A DNA stretch of 64,000 bases from Lichina pygmaea. Taxonomy: Eukaryota > Ascomycota > Lichinomycetes > Lichinales > Lichinaceae. The translations under genes were made by a program, and so were the position numbers. The stretch lies in contig OY730173.1 in assembly GCA_963422465.1 (NCBI GenBank), forward strand, positions 3,162,001 through 3,226,000. The letters run 5' to 3'. Each line of letters starts with the position of its first letter. The stretch's first letter is position 1. This document shows positions 36,303-47,614 of the stretch, one piece after another. A model generated the notes under the pieces. It did no database searches. It worked only from the letters and a program-made list of their open reading frames with translations, and had not been told where the DNA came from.

Positions 36303-37527
36303 CGCCACGGAGAGCTCAACTCATTCGATACACTCAGGTCGGCCAACGCTCAGCTTCATCTTTTGGTCAAGATCTCCGTTCTCGACGTTTCCAGACTTTC
36401 ACAGAAGCATCACTCAGCCCAGACTCTTCGAGCGATAAGCTCTTGAGATGCACTTGCAAGGATCTGATTGTTCAGTGCCAGCATTCCATTGAAATGCCCG
36501 CAATTCCAATTCAACTCCTCGACGCTGGGCGCCAGACGCGCCAGCTCCAAACCACGGACTAGGCTCGTACCGTGTGCCGTAACATACCCTACGTACCGTA
36601 CCGTACCGTACCGTACCGTACTGTACAGTACGGTATACTCGTACCGTCTCCACCCGTGCCATCATATAGACAGCCCTATAGGGCTGAAGTTTCCAAACAT
36701 CATCGGCGCGTCAGGAATAACACTGGGGAGACGAGCCAGACTCGGGGCTGAAAAAACAGACAGCAAAGCAGAGCTCTCGGACTCCACATCTTATGGTGTC
36801 AGAGGTACCATCTGATCCTCCTACGGTACCGTGGGTGGCTGGTGGACCGACTCGTATCTCTGCATACACTCATTCGCCGGTCAAGACTTTTCACCTGTGA
36901 ACCAACCTTTGTTGCGTCTGTGCCTACAGTCTCGCATTTTATGAACCCCGCGCTAAAGTCGCAGTCACTTACACCAAGGGACTGGTTCAGAGCCCCGACA
37001 GGGGACTGTACGGTAGCTCTACTCTACCAGTCCTCCTGCCAGCCTATCAGGCCCCTTCCTGACTCTGGCTGCACTGCAGCAAAGGCACGTGTCGGATCAC
37101 TGTTGTCTCTCCTATACCAGCAGTCGTACAGCCCTATAGCATTGGCCGCCTTTGAAGCCTGTAAGAGAGGGTGCAAGTGGGGAGATTCTGAAGATGGGAG
37201 TTTACGATATTCTCCAGGCAGCTACTACGTAGCTAGGACTACGAAAGGGCCACCACGACGTACTGGTATACGATATTGCGTCGCCAAGACTCTTCCTTGG
37301 CAATGGCTTTACCGTACCCTTTCACCCCAACATCCTGAGCTCGACCACGAAACTCCTCTTTGAAAAAACTAGCGTTGTCACACTCAGCAAACGACGTCCC
37401 TCACCTCGCTCATACGCATTAGCCCAAAAGGCAAAGGAATGAGCTCGGGCTTCTTGCCTCAAGCTACACGCTTTGGATTATTTGTACTTACGTACTTCTC
37501 TTACTCTCTCGTCTTTATACATATCAT
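36303..37527. other. Intergenic region, helicase promoter and rpc4 3' flank
   Basis: 1.2 kb. Contains a CGTAC pentamer array ending in a perfect palindrome (annotated separately). A 173-codon plus-strand frame at 36842-37363 has no domain or favourable composition and is not called. Confidence 0.5.
36592..36642. repeat. CGTAC pentamer array with 22-bp perfect palindrome
   Basis: Five or more tandem CGTAC/TACCG units run from 36592. They end in a palindrome at 36614-36635 whose left arm is TACCGTACTGT and right arm its exact reverse complement. It lies about 300 bp upstream of the helicase start. Confidence 0.9.
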
Positions 37528-39864
37528 CTATTTCAACAACTTTTCCCAATCCGGGGTGACGATAAACTTGCCGGCAATCTGGGCGATGCCACACGCGAGT
37601 CCACTGACCTGGTGCTCGGCTTTCTTGTCCTCTTGGCGAGAAGAAGTACTGAGACCGCGCTGCGTCTGAGAAGGAAGAGTAGGGTTGACGTGCGCCAAGA
37701 CAACGTCCTGCAAGAATTCGACGTCCGTGCCTCGATGAACGAGTAGCTGTAGCGTCGATTGGGCAAGTGGAGTAGAAGTTGATGTGGATGTAGGGTTGAA
37801 ACTTGAAGGGGCCTGCGTGGTGCTGGCGGCGGTGCTGTCGCTGGTATCGCCGTTGCCCCATCTCAGAGCTACCTTGCCAGACGCGTGCACTCGAAGTTTT
37901 CCAACAAGACCATCTGGCCCCCTCGCGTTCGGGGTCAGCAGTCGTGGATGATCGGCCTCTTGAGCGCCAGACCCTTCGGCTGCTTCATCAACGATGACCT
38001 CCTCGGTGGCTTTGCTTGGCCTGTCAGGTGCGGCGGCGGTTGGTGGCGGAATGGGCCGTCCGCCAGGGGCTGACTGGACTCTTGCAGAATCGACGTCGGT
38101 CGCGCTGGGAACTGTCTCGACGGCGACTGCGTCCTTTCCTTCCCTCGTGACGGGATTGTAAAGACCGGGCAGAATTGGTGGGAATTGCAAGAGATAGAGA
38201 CGTCCAAATTTCGGGTCTTTAGCACCAGTTTCCGGGGTGTCCTGCCGGGTGCACATGACAGTCAGACGTACAGACAGTCAGATGGATAATCAATGGAACA
38301 GTATAAGCAGCCGCGACGGAGGAACCTACCGACGAGACATCACCGCCTTTGTCCACCTCAGGTTCCGTCGAGGCCAGATCTGGTGGCATACGTCCGAGTT
38401 CAGCCGTCAGCATCTGGATATCTTGCTCCTTGGTAGCCCATTCAAGCCGGTCCTGTTCCGTGTGGAGGACGGGCTGGTCCTCGGTTTTGACTCGCGACCG
38501 GCCCTTGGTCTTGGCTTTGGCCTTGGCTTCTTGCGACTCGGACGCCGACTCGGCAGCACCGGACACGGCAAGGCCAGCGCCTAAAGGCGCCTCTGGAGCA
38601 GTCGCATCATCGACAGCCATGAGCTCCGTTTCGTCGACCGGCTCATCCTTCACTATGAATGGTGTCAGAGTCAGGTCGCTCCTATCGCGCGGTACTGGTC
38701 TTACCTTCAACTTCCCCTTGTTCTTCATCTTCAGGGTACACGCCTTTCCATTTTCTTGCATCGCGGACGAACTGCACCTCTCCAGCCTTCTCTTTGCCTC
38801 GCCGGCGGACTTTGTCCGGCTTGGCATCAAGCGGTGCGAACACACTGTCTTCGTGGGCTGCATTCCCAGCACCCGACTTGGGCCCAGATCCGGTGCCCCA
38901 TTGAGCATCCACAGAGACGACCGTACCCCGATCGGCATGCTCCTTCGCATCGAGCCGGATCGGTCTGAGACCGCGGGAGACTCTGTGCGAGGGTCGACGC
39001 TGGGGTTTCCCGGGTTCCTCTTCGATCTGTTCATCGTCGCTGATCAGGTTGATATACTCAATGTCAACGCGCGGGACTTCACCATCAACGTCGTCATCAC
39101 TCGAGTCGTGCCGCCCTTCTGACGCCTCGTCCTTGAAGTCGCTTCCGGCGCCAACTGATTCGCCGTGAGAACTACGCCGTTTTGCCTTGGCCATCGCCGA
39201 AGACTTGTACTCGGAGCTGTGACGAGGGTTCATTTCGCGCTTGAGACCAGGTATGGCCATCTTCCTCTTGGTGGCTGATGATCGCCCCTGTCAGAAAACT
39301 GGCTCCATCGAACGGTGTTGCTCCCAGGAACATGGGGGACATGCCGGGTGGTCACTCCTGCCACATACCAGTACCAAGACTTCCTGCCCCAAATGGGCCG
39401 CTTGCCATTCCTAGCCCAATCCGTTCCGGCGGAGGCATGCCGAGTCCCCGAGGCGTGCCTCCGCGGCCGTATGGTCCACGACCCCTTGTGTTGATATAGC
39501 CTCGAGCCCTGTACGCCCCGCGTCCACGAAGACCCGACGAGCCAGTGTAAGCTGCATTGGCGTCGATGGTACGAGCAGCTGCACGCTCTCGTTCTTCCTG
39601 CTCGATCCTCGCTCTCTCCTGGGCGCTGCGACGACCTTGAGTTTTCGGTCTGTATTTCAACCTCGACGCATCGGAGCCGCCACGTCCAGTTGATCCTCGA
39701 CCGCGACCTCGTGAGGGGGGATCTAGCGTCAATGCCGAACCGGGAGGTGATCCCGAGAGACCTGGGATGTCCTCCAGTGGTGGCATTGCTGAAGTAGAGT
39801 TGGATTCGGAAGCGGGGTTTGGCTTAGCAGCGGATGACTTGGTCGGTCGACTTTTGGGAGGCAT
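37528..39864 (-). CDS. rpc4: RNA polymerase III subunit Rpc4 (Rpc53) (700 aa)
   Basis: Subunit of the Pol III Rpc53/Rpc37 heterodimer, which acts in initiation, termination and reinitiation in the nucleus. Four exons: 39864-39369, 39274-38705, 38652-38330 and 38241-37528. Introns are 94 bp (GTATGT), 52 bp (GTAAGA), 88 bp (GTAGGT). The N-terminal half is disordered and Arg/Gly-rich with RGRG repeats. The diagnostic C-terminal RPC4 domain starts at FGRLYLLQFPPILPGL. It includes VGKLRVHASGKVALRWG and ends VDFLQ-type sequence (TDVEFLQDVVLAHV), then GKFIVTPDWEKLL. Motifs VKDE and VKTE could be SUMO sites; yeast Rpc53 is known to be sumoylated. Longer than yeast Rpc53 (422 aa) because of the disordered N-terminus. 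Intron 1 could use another nearby donor. Confidence 0.92.
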
Positions 39865-42800
39865 TCTTCGATGGTGACGAGCAACAACAGCTCAATCAAG
39901 ATTCAAGATGATACCCGCGAGAGCATGAAGCTCCACCAACCAGGACCCAGTATAGTATCGACTGTTCAGAGCAGTGTTCCCCGGATGTGCGCTCCCGCTT
40001 GCCCCAATGCGGTACGAACTGTATCATAGGAGCCTTTACTCACTTCCAAACAAGTGACAGCAATATGCAGAGCTAGCTAACAAGAGGAGATTTCGATGTC
40101 AGCCACACTATCTCATGACTAGAATTACTTGTTGGTACGTTCTGGTAGGGGTGCGAGGTACATACGTCCATCTATTTTTAACTTGTGCGCAGTGACTGCA
40201 AAGTGAGCTTTGGCCCGCGCGCTTACCCACCCCTTGTCGCTCTCCGTAGGCGGCTACATCATCCAACCACACCCGCGACAGCGGCTATCTTAAAGACTAT
40301 CTCAGCGGCCTTATGTGCTTACGGACATCCGAACAGCGACTTGATCATGACAAGAAGATGCCATTGCCGGTTCTTCTGTATACCAAGTACGCGTACTACA
40401 GATAACATTGACATCTCCGTTCCACATGTCATAGACTTTCGCGAATGGTATCGGTACGGTAATATTAGCAGTGGCAGCTTCCCAAGGTTGCGAGATCCGT
40501 TTCTGTCTCAAGAGCACTATATATGAACATGTTCAAGGAATAAGTCATGGAACCTATCTGTTAACAGAGCTTCCTGAATCAGTCTCTTGACTCCGTCAGT
40601 GGATCATTTTCAACCTGCTTGATGATGCTTGAATACAGCAAATGTTAGCAAAACACAAACTTCCTCCCTTTTTGGACCAAATCAGGTTCTCCACCCAGAA
40701 GGACGACTTCCTAGAGCCTTCGACCAGCATTTCTGGAAGATGCAGCCGTTACACGGCCTCAGTCTCGTCGTCCAGACGCCTCCTGCATTCTTCATCACCT
40801 CCTGTCGTAGATCAGAAGCCGCAACGGCAACCAGACTGAATCATCACGCCACCCTCAGGCTTCGATTAACGGTGGCACCAACAGCTTCTCTCCGGCCGGG
40901 CCCATTTCCGAGGACATGCAGTACCAGGACCAGGTAATCAAGACTGCCTGCCAAACGAAGGCCTAAATCGACGCAGACAACGCTACAAGCCCATTGGAAG
41001 CGCCACTCTGGCAGATTGAGACAGTGACCAGCCGTCTCCAACGTCCCAGATCCGTATTCGCCAATCCAAGGGGGAGTGCAACACGGGCACAATCGGCGTC
41101 ACAGGAAGCTACGGGGCCAATCTCTCCGGACGAATGGGCGTCAGACCCCTTGATGATGCCTGAGTGTAGCAAGGAGCTACATGGCTGCCAACTGAGACCA
41201 TTTCACCTGCTTTGGACGAGTCCTTACTCATCAAAGTACGTGTGTACTTTGCCTCGTGATGAGACCAGAAGACGCAGAGGACAAGCGAGACTCGGATATC
41301 GCACACATCGAGTTACTTATCCTCAGGATGAAAAGTCTCGATATGTCTGACGTTCTCCTACCACTCTCCCGCTGCATCCCGGTACCTCCCACCACCTGTC
41401 TTCTCGCGAACCAATCTCCCCTACCACTCTCGGCACGCTCGGCTACTCCTCGCCTCGCCCCACCTTTCCCTAGCCGCGCAATGCCGCGCATTGCCGCGCC
41501 ACCCTGTCACAGCCGCTCCAAAAAGCAAATGGTCGAGCTAACCGAGCGGGAATGGCGTCAACCCCACAGTAGCGCCTCGGTAAGCAAACACAAGCGCCTA
41601 TCTAGCTTTCGAGCCCCCCACCCCACCATCTCTGCCCCTCTTCGCATTCTTCCTAGATCTTATCTTATCGATAAGATATGACTGTAAACCTTAAATCGTC
41701 GAGGGACGATAAATGCGACCAACGACAATGAGAGGAAAACACAGACGGTCGACGAATATGGTAAACAATCTATATAACAGCGCGAAGGAGAGACAGCGAA
41801 AAGATTTGGAGAGAGAGAGCGTGGGACGGAGGCGGGACGGAGGTGGGAGGTGGGAAGATTTAGTGGTACGGTACTTGGGAAGGCGCTGGAGCGGGGAGTA
41901 AAGTACAGTAAATCTACTTGAAAGTTCATATACTGTGGCTCAGGAATTCAAAGACACCGTCATACTGTTGAAAGGATGTTTGTGTGTAGGTACGTACGTG
42001 TTGGGTACGGCGTCAGGAGTTGTCACAGGCCAAAAGGGGGGGTCTCTCTAACGGATGAGGAATCGCCCAGATTATCAATGCCCACGATGCCCTACCAACA
42101 AAGATAAAGAATGGAGAAACATTGAAGGGAAGGTGAATACTAGCAGGGTAGTAATTGCCCTCCCATCGTACTTGATGTTGCTGCTGCTGATAACCAGTAA
42201 GCATGGAAAGAACAACACCAGTGAAAATACTCGACAAGTCGGGACCAATGGCTGTTCAGTGAAGGTAAAGCAAGGCGAAAGCGCCTGGGCAAAGAGGAGA
42301 AGCTCCCAGACACCATCCAGGAGGACATGCCTGGACGTCGTCGGCATTTTCTCCCCTCGCGCGACCTGTACCAGTCCAGAGCACGTTCTCTCGTCGACAT
42401 CTGTTCGTTGCCACATTGCAGAGATCCATGGACGTTCGGTTGCTGCGATCGTCAACCGTAAAGTCCTCCTGGACCGTCGTCCAGATGTCTTCTCATGGGG
42501 CCCTCGAACAGCGCTTCGAGCGTTGATCGCGTACCATGAACATGAAAATCCCAGTGCTAGCAGTGCGTGGTAGGAGGAAGAGGGACCAAGACTAGACAGA
42601 GGAAGAATCAGACAGAAAACCAAGGAGAAGCGGAGACAGCTTTTTTTTATTGGGCTGGGAAATTAGTTTCGAAGAGGGACCCAACAGTTAACCCTCTTCG
42701 ACAAGAAAGCAATCAAACAGAGGCCAAGAAAGAGCAAGTGGAATGACAGGAGATACCGCGACGGGCTTTGATGGTCGAGCGGCTCGCGGTGCCATGTCCC

Positions 42801-43189
42801 ACCAAAGGGCGACGTTCCTAGCATCCAAAGCTGTCAAAGCAAAGGCAAGTTGGAAGTGAAAGTAAAGAGTGAAAATGAAAGGCGAAGGAAAAAATCAGGG
42901 GATGGAAAAGTAAGGAAAATCGGAGCAGAAGCAACTGTCGCAGAAGCCATCACGGTCACCGCCATCATTTCATTGCGGTTCGCAAAGCACGCTCCGTGTG
43001 TTGTACGCCGAGAGGGATAGAGAAAGGGGTCCAGTCTAGAACGCCGATCCGACCGAAGCAGACAGTATCAAAACGCCGGGATGGACGAGTCGAAGACCAC
43101 CGGTCGGGATCGCATCCGCAGAGGAGAGACGGTCGACGCAGAAGCCAAAGAAGAACAGAAAGCCGCGATCCAGGCGGGCGTGAAGGCGC
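39865..43189. other. Long intergenic region between rpc4 and the Zn2Cys6 gene
   Basis: 3.3 kb: the rpc4 promoter side and the 3' flank of the 43190 gene. Several frames of 100-180 codons on both strands (for example 42055-42573 and 42075-42623) have no family features and overlap each other antisense; I do not call any. GTAC-containing words recur (41236-41250, 41990-42012). No RNA gene or transposon recognised. Confidence 0.5.
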
Positions 43190-45632
43190 TTAACGTTTTC
43201 GCTTCTTGCCCTTCTCGACGGCGCCGGTTGCGCCCTGCGATGCGGCGGCGACGGCGGCGGGAAGAGGGAAGCCCTGGCCACCGGCCGACGCCGGTCCCGA
43301 TGCGACGTCCACCGGCGAGACCGGCGCGCGGCCGTTCTTCTTCACCGTGACACCCATGTGCCGGCCGTATCGACCCTTGCGTCCGTTGGCTTCGTCCTCG
43401 CTGATGCAGCCCTCGATGCCGATGCCACCGTCCTTGCACCGTCCGCACGGTCGCATTCGATCGCAGCCTTTCTTGCTCGTGCGGCATCGCTGGCAGCGCG
43501 GCTTCGACGACAGGTCCTCTTCGTCCGCGGCCAGCGTGTGCTGGAAGTTGATCGTCGACGCGGTCGACGTCTTGCGCGAGTGCGACGGTATCGTGGCCGC
43601 GGGTGAGATTGGCGCCTGAGGTTGGACGAGGGCGTCGTGGACGGCGAGAACGGCCTTGGGCTTGACCTTGGTAGTCGTGTTTGCGCGAGCCTTCGACACC
43701 CTTCCTTTGCCGGACGTCGCCTGTCCGGCCCGAGACTTGGACGGGTTCTGCGACGCTGCCATCGACCGTCCACCTCGCTTCGGGTCGACACCGCCCTTGG
43801 CTCCCTTGGCCGGGGTCGGAGGCGGGGGCGGCGACGGCGGCGGCGCGGCATCGTACTCCGCCGTCGCGGCCATCTCGGCGCTGGCCACGCCTGCAAAGTC
43901 GTGGCGAGCGGCGACCTCGTCCTCATCCACGTAGTCCTCCTTCTTGTAGTTATGGGTGGTGGCCACGTCGTCGGTGCTCGGGTCGGAGCTCGGGTCGGTG
44001 CTGTCGGAGCCGGGCAGGTTCTCAGCCGGACCGACCCGGTGCACCTTGGTGGCAGTCGACAACGGCATCGGCATCGGCAACGCGCTCCACTCGACGCGGT
44101 TTCGCTGCTGTGGTCGAGCGGCTTGGTAGGTGTGCGCCGTCGGCTCGGTACCGTCACTGGGGTCGTCGCCACCCTCGTCGACCGTCGTGGCCGAGAGGCG
44201 AGCGGTGCCGTTCGAAAGGTTCGATGCGTCCCCGAGACGCATCAGCTGGAGCGCGGCATCTTCGTCCGAGATGCAGCTCGCCGTCGTCGGTTCCGGCGTG
44301 AGGATGGCGGCGGGCGGACCTGGTGGCGGCACGGTCGTCGCGACACCGCCCTGGTAGGCCAAGGGTTGCGACGGTCGGGGGCGATCGCGCATGTACGATT
44401 CACGTCGGGACTGGTCCGCCAGCAGTTCCAGGCTCGAACCAGGCTCGAAGGCGTGACGCTGGCCAAACTCGGCGGTGCCGTAGCGCATCGTGGACAAAGA
44501 ATCGAACGGACGCGCGTGGGAGAGGCCAGGGTGGTCGATCGGCGGGAAGACCGAGGGCCCGAGGGCGCGGAAGGGACGATCGGCCAGGGACGTCGAGGAC
44601 GCCGAGGGCAGCGCTTGAACGTGCGGTGGCATGAAGAGCGGCAGCTCCTATGGAACCATCGGGTCAGCTCTCGCGCTGGGACGACGTTGCGCGAGGGCAC
44701 GCAATGGGCAGATCCGTCCGAGGGACGGGGTCGGGGGCGCAGCGGATCGGGGATGGAGGAAAACCTACGGAGCTCTCAAACTTGGCGCGCTTGCGGCGGC
44801 CGCCTTCGACAATGTTCTCGACGCTGATGTCGGCGCGGCCGTGGTGGTCCGACCTGGGTCGACGAGCGCCGTCGGCGCCGTCGGCGCCATTGTAAGAATC
44901 CAGGCTCGCTTCGCGGACGCTGGAGCCGCGACCCTTGCCGGCGGCGATCGGAGCGTTTCTCGAGGCGCGACCGGCAGCGGGCGAGGTGGTTCGCTTCCGG
45001 GCGACCCTGGATGAGGGGCGCGACGTTGACCGGCCGACGGCTTGGGCGGAATGCGTCGAGCAGCTCCCGTCGTCGGCGAGATGGGCGTTGGAGGCCACCG
45101 GCGGCGAGACCGAGACCGAGACCGACGTCGACGGCGTGGCGCCGTACGGCGAGGCCGGGTTGGCGACGGTACGGACGTAGACGGTCATGCCGTCATAGAA
45201 GCTCTCGTGGCGCGCGATCAGGACGTCGCCGTTCTCCTCCTCGAGGGTGAGGCCCAGGCGCTCGTAGGGGACGAGAACGGCCTTGACGGCTTCGAGGATG
45301 TCCTCGGTGGAATAATGACGGTGGACGAGGATAGCCATCGGCTGGCGCGGAAGAGTCTGGGCGCCGGCGTAGCGCCGCACCAAGTAGATCGTCTTCCCCT
45401 TGTCGGCGTTCTTGGGCGACCCGATCGAGGGCGGGGTGATGGCGGCCGACGAATCTGCCTTGGCCGGGAATGGCGGGGTGGTCGGACCATCGGTGAGGAG
45501 CTGCTGGCCCTGCGACGCGACCGCATGGCGGGTCGAGTACTGGTGGACGTGCGTGTGCGACGACGGCGCGCCAGAGGGGGGGCGGTTCAGGCGCGGCGAC
45601 GGTTCGCGCGAGAGCAGATCCGATACGTCCAT
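43190..45632 (-). CDS. Protein with C-terminal Zn2Cys6 cluster (773 aa)
   Basis: Probable DNA-binding regulator in the nucleus. Two exons: 45632-44769 and 44647-43190, with a 121-bp intron (GTAGGT...CCATAG) joining KFESS-ELPLFMPPH in phase 0. ATG at 45632 begins MDVSDLLSREPSPR. Residues near 80-155 (IYLVRRYAGAQTLPRQPMAI... MTVYVRT) look like a compact alpha/beta domain I cannot name. The middle is Ser/Pro/Thr-rich. The zinc cluster is near the C-terminus: CQRCRTSKKGCDRMRPCGRC, then nine residues and the sixth Cys of EGC, spacing CX2CX6CX5CX2CX9C. It is followed by ISEDEANGRKGRYGRHMG, which I recall as conserved in this subgroup, and ends in a KKRKR nuclear signal. No Fungal_trans domain is present. 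Targets unknown. Confidence 0.8.
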
Positions 45633-45897
45633 GGCGACTCGGGCGCGATCAACGGTCGGGGTTGCCGACGGCGCTCGAGCTCTGAACAAGGGTCACAGCG
45701 TGACCCGGGGGGGAGCCTCCTGGGGGGTTATGAGAGTCACACAGCGATGTCGGTGCACACGGCGGCCGACGCAAGAGTCGGAAAGAGGCCGGTGGTGGCG
45801 GTAGCAACAGTCAAGGGCTCTCTTAACTACGAGACGGAGGCAGCGTCAGTGAGGTGGATCGATTGGGCCATCATGAGCGTGTGCGACAGAAGGCGGT

Positions 45898-45898
<1 letters not shown>

Positions 45899-45929
<31 letters not shown>
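45899..45929. repeat. Poly(G) run, 31 nt
   Basis: Uninterrupted G31 about 270 bp upstream of the start codon of the minus-strand Zn2Cys6 gene, so poly(C) in its sense direction. Length may be affected by sequencing. Confidence 0.85.
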
Positions 45930-45930
<1 letters not shown>

Positions 45931-46068
45931 AGTGGGCAGACACGATGATCACCCCAGGTGACCCTCGTCGGATCAACGACGGCCAGCGAGATCACTCGGG
46001 TGTCCAAGCGAGCAGCAGACTGTCTGAGGTGGAGAGGGATGGAGAGCGACAGCGACAGCGACAGCGAG

Positions 46069-46124
46069 TGAGAGAGAGAGAGAGAGGGAGAGAGAGAGAG
46101 AGAAAGAAAGAGAGAGGGCGGGAG
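46069..46124. repeat. AG-rich microsatellite
   Basis: Mostly AG dinucleotides with a few GG and AA interruptions, preceded by (CGACAG)n at 46046-46066. Confidence 0.85.
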
Positions 46125-47542
46125 AAGGAAAGGGCGCCGGGAAGGAAGGAAGTGCAGAGGCGGTTACACCGATCGGGACATACCTCGACGACCAAGAAAA
46201 AGCCGATGACTGACGGTCCTTCTGAAGGGCGGCGCTGAGCTCGTGCCTGACGGCCGCGACGACGATGGCGACGAGGCCTTCTTGCTGTGGCCGCGAACGA
46301 GATTCTCGAACGCTGACAGTTGTCGTGGGGCGGTGGGTCGCGAGGAGGAGGAGGATGATGATGAGGAGGAGGAGAAGGGATGAGCAACGTTGGAATGGGG
46401 ACGGAATCGAGAGAAGCCGGCGTGGTCGGTTTGCGTGTATGCGGACTGCTATTGTGCGTGCTTATCGGGGTTGGAGAACAGGAGAGAGAAAGAGGAGTTC
46501 GGTGGGACGACGAGGAAGAATTTGTGGACGAGCGGACAGACAGGCCGCCCGGTGTCGGCACAAGAATGTTGGGCTCGTCCTCCGACTCTCTCTCGTGGTG
46601 TCTGATCTGCCGTGACTTCGATCTTGACGGACCAGGCGGGAGAGCAGAACTGGCCGGGTCGCCGGGGACCCAGCTGGCTTGCGACAATGGGTCGACTGGA
46701 TGGAAGAGCTGACGCGGACGCGGACGTGGGTGAGGGCGCGGATGGGCGAGCGGATGCTTTATGGGTTGAGGAGAGAAGAGGAGGGGAGAATCGAAGAAGA
46801 CGAGGAGGGGAAAGAGGAAGAAGAAGAAGAAGCAGAAGAAGAAGTGGATGAGATATCGTGGGTGGGTGTGAGTTGGGGAGGAAGAATCCGATCTGGAAGC
46901 CGGCGGAAGAGCCCCCGGACAGGGACACGATAGCGCTGCACTACAGGGTCACCAGAGCCTACAAACAGTGATGCGATGTGCTGTACCGTGCCTGCTGTAC
47001 AAGCTAACGTGCCTACGTTGGCTCCGAAAGTAACCATGACTATTGCTTGCGACCCCTCACAACCTGGCCGGCTGGCGACCACCCCGAAACCCGCGCGGTT
47101 TCTTTCCGAGAACATCGCTGGCCGGTCGCATGAGCAGCGCGCCCGGTCTACGATGCCAGCAGGTCTTCTGAACCGTTGCTGCGTTGGCTGAATCGATCTT
47201 GATGCTGATGTTTACTTTCTTCGGTCCGCTGCACCAACGGCTCCTTGGCGACGGCCGTCCCCCTCCGCAAAACCGCGGCTATGATGCGCACAGCACACGA
47301 GGAGTTTTCTCGTTCTCTACTTTACGGCATGTGGAAGTGCTGATCTGGTGATCGGATCCACCATAAAAGTCTGCGCTCAGGGAGCCAGTTTACCACCGTC
47401 GGATAGGACCTTGGGGGAAACCAGCGAGATGATTCCGTCGTGCCTCGAGCCAAAGGGTACCTAGCTTGCTTTGTCTTCTGGCGAGATGTCTTGAGCGTCA
47501 GTAAAACTCGATGACTGTCTGTAGAAGTCTCCCTGCGAGACG

Positions 47543-47567
47543 TCGCCGTCGCCGTCGCCGCCGCCGC

Positions 47568-47612
<45 letters not shown>
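47543..47612. repeat. (GTCGCC)n / (GCC)n / (CTG)14 compound trinucleotide repeat
   Basis: GTCGCC units grade into GCC and then about 14 CTG units at 47570-47612. On the minus strand this reads as polyglutamine followed by polyarginine, but no gene around it is supported. Confidence 0.9.

Positions 47613-47614
<2 letters not shown>

Noticed and set aside
36842-37363. 173-codon plus-strand frame upstream of the helicase
   Set aside because: No family features and unremarkable context; length is within chance for this base composition.
42055-42623. Overlapping antisense frames of 172 and 182 codons
   Set aside because: They overlap each other on opposite strands and neither shows domains, splice structure or typical coding composition.
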